Source: Proteobacteria bacterium UBA1844 (GTDB lineage Bacteria > Pseudomonadota > Gammaproteobacteria > Steroidobacterales > Woeseiaceae). From it: 15,158 nt of DNA. The position numbers and the translations under genes were made by a program. Position 1 is the first letter of the stretch. Each line of letters opens with the position of its first letter. This document shows positions 14,605-15,158 of the stretch, in pieces. The notes under the pieces are model-generated. The model did not search any database. It was not told the origin of the DNA and was given only the letters and a program-made list of their open reading frames with translations. The stretch covers positions 30,577 through 45,734 of the forward strand of contig DDIS01000207.1 of assembly GCA_002338615.1 (NCBI GenBank), written 5' to 3'.

Positions 14605-15158
14605 GAACCAGCAGGCGTTGCGAGAATTTGCGGTTATCGTGGTTGGTGGCGGTCATGCCGGCACCGAGGCCGCACTTGCGGCTGCGCGTAGCGGTGCGAG
14701 AACCCTGCTGCTGACGCAAAACATCGCGACACTGGGGCAGATGAGTTGCAACCCGGCCATCGGCGGTATCGGTAAAGGGCACCTGTGCCGGGAGATCGAT
14801 GCGCTCGGTGGCGCGATGGCGACGGCGATCGATGCGGCGGGTATCCAGTTTCGCACCTTGAATGCGAGCAAGGGCCCGGCGGTGCGCGCAACGCGCGCGC
14901 AGGCGGATCGCGCGCTGTACCGTGCGGCGATCCAGGACATATTGCAGCAGCAGGCGAACCTGACGATCGTCGCGCACAGCGTTGACGACCTTGTCATTGA
15001 ACAGCAGCGCGTCGCGGGCGTGGTATGCGACGACGGCGCGGTATTCAAGGCGGCGAGTGTCGTACTGACAGTTGGTACCTTTCTTGGTGGCCGCATACTC
15101 ATCGGTCGCACGGAGCGGCCGGGCGGCCGAGTGGGCGACCCGGCCTCGGTTCGCCTCG
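14603..15158 (+). CDS. mnmG: tRNA uridine 5-carboxymethylaminomethyl modification enzyme MnmG (partial)
   Basis: MnmG is the FAD- and NADH-using partner of MnmE in U34 tRNA modification. About 185 codons are present and the gene runs off the right edge. The FAD-binding [19 protein letters not shown], followed by [32 protein letters not shown] and LTVGTFLGG, is diagnostic. No ATG start exists near the N-terminus. TTG 14603 gives [17 protein letters not shown], a length close to E. coli, with GGTGGG of the fourth 14-bp repeat 7 bases upstream as a possible ribosome binding site. Alternatives are GTG 14591 (first base of that repeat) and TTG 14618 (after AGCAGG). Identity is certain; the start is not. 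Confidence 0.95.
   Translation, partial: MNQQALREFAVIVVGGGHAGTEAALAAARSGARTLLLTQNIATLGQMSCNPAIGGIGKGHLCREIDALGGAMATAIDAAGIQFRTLNASKGPAVRATRAQADRALYRAAIQDILQQQANLTIVAHSVDDLVIEQQRVAGVVCDDGAVFKAASVVLTVGTFLGGRILIGRTERPGGRVGDPASVRL

Noticed and set aside
14237..14977. Minus-strand open frame running through the 14-bp repeats
   Set aside because: It overlaps the 5' ends of both mnmG and the hydrolase gene and gives only repeat-derived and antisense peptide sequence.

Overview
The window is the replication-origin neighbourhood of a gammaproteobacterial chromosome, GC-rich by eye. recF (5' part only), dnaN and dnaA read leftward. rpmH, rnpA, yidC, mnmE and mnmG (5' part only) read rightward. This is the classic oriC-proximal order of Pseudomonas- and Xanthomonas-like bacteria. 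An Ax21-like outer-membrane barrel and the YidC sequence style hint at a lineage near Xanthomonadales, Steroidobacterales or Woeseiales; that placement is inference, not an identification.

Layout. 1-140 recF N-terminus; 275-1372 dnaN; 1373-1591 probable oriC, with three DnaA boxes pointing towards a 40-bp stretch that is 90% AT; 1592-2947 dnaA; 2948-3167 divergent promoter region; 3168-5499 rpmH-rnpA-yidC, with yidD absent from its usual place. 5521-5994 is an OsmC-family thiol protein on the minus strand, divergent from mnmE (6026-7366). At 7367-7514, just after mnmE, lies a perfect 29-bp inverted repeat. 7515-8123 is the small outer-membrane barrel. 8156-14400 is a tightly coupled five-gene minus-strand operon: secreted alpha/beta hydrolase, NatA-type ATPase, NatB-type permease, membrane-anchored catalytic M16 peptidase, and an exported M16 paralogue without the zinc site. 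14401-14602 is a divergent spacer with four exact copies of a 14-bp motif at near-regular spacing; the fourth overlaps the mnmG start.

How it works together. The conserved genes cover initiation (DnaA, oriC), the sliding clamp and repair (DnaN, RecF), ribosome and RNase P assembly (L34, RnpA), membrane insertion (YidC) and wobble-uridine tRNA modification (MnmE with MnmG). In many relatives mnmE and mnmG are close neighbours. Here about 7.2 kb separates them, with repeat elements at both ends of the extra block. The block's main operon runs head-on to replication. Its gene set (exporter plus envelope-facing hydrolases) suggests export or turnover of peptides at the cell envelope, with no direct evidence for a substrate.

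No rRNA, tRNA, CRISPR array, transposase gene or intact insertion sequence was seen. No gene-free stretch exceeds about 220 bases.
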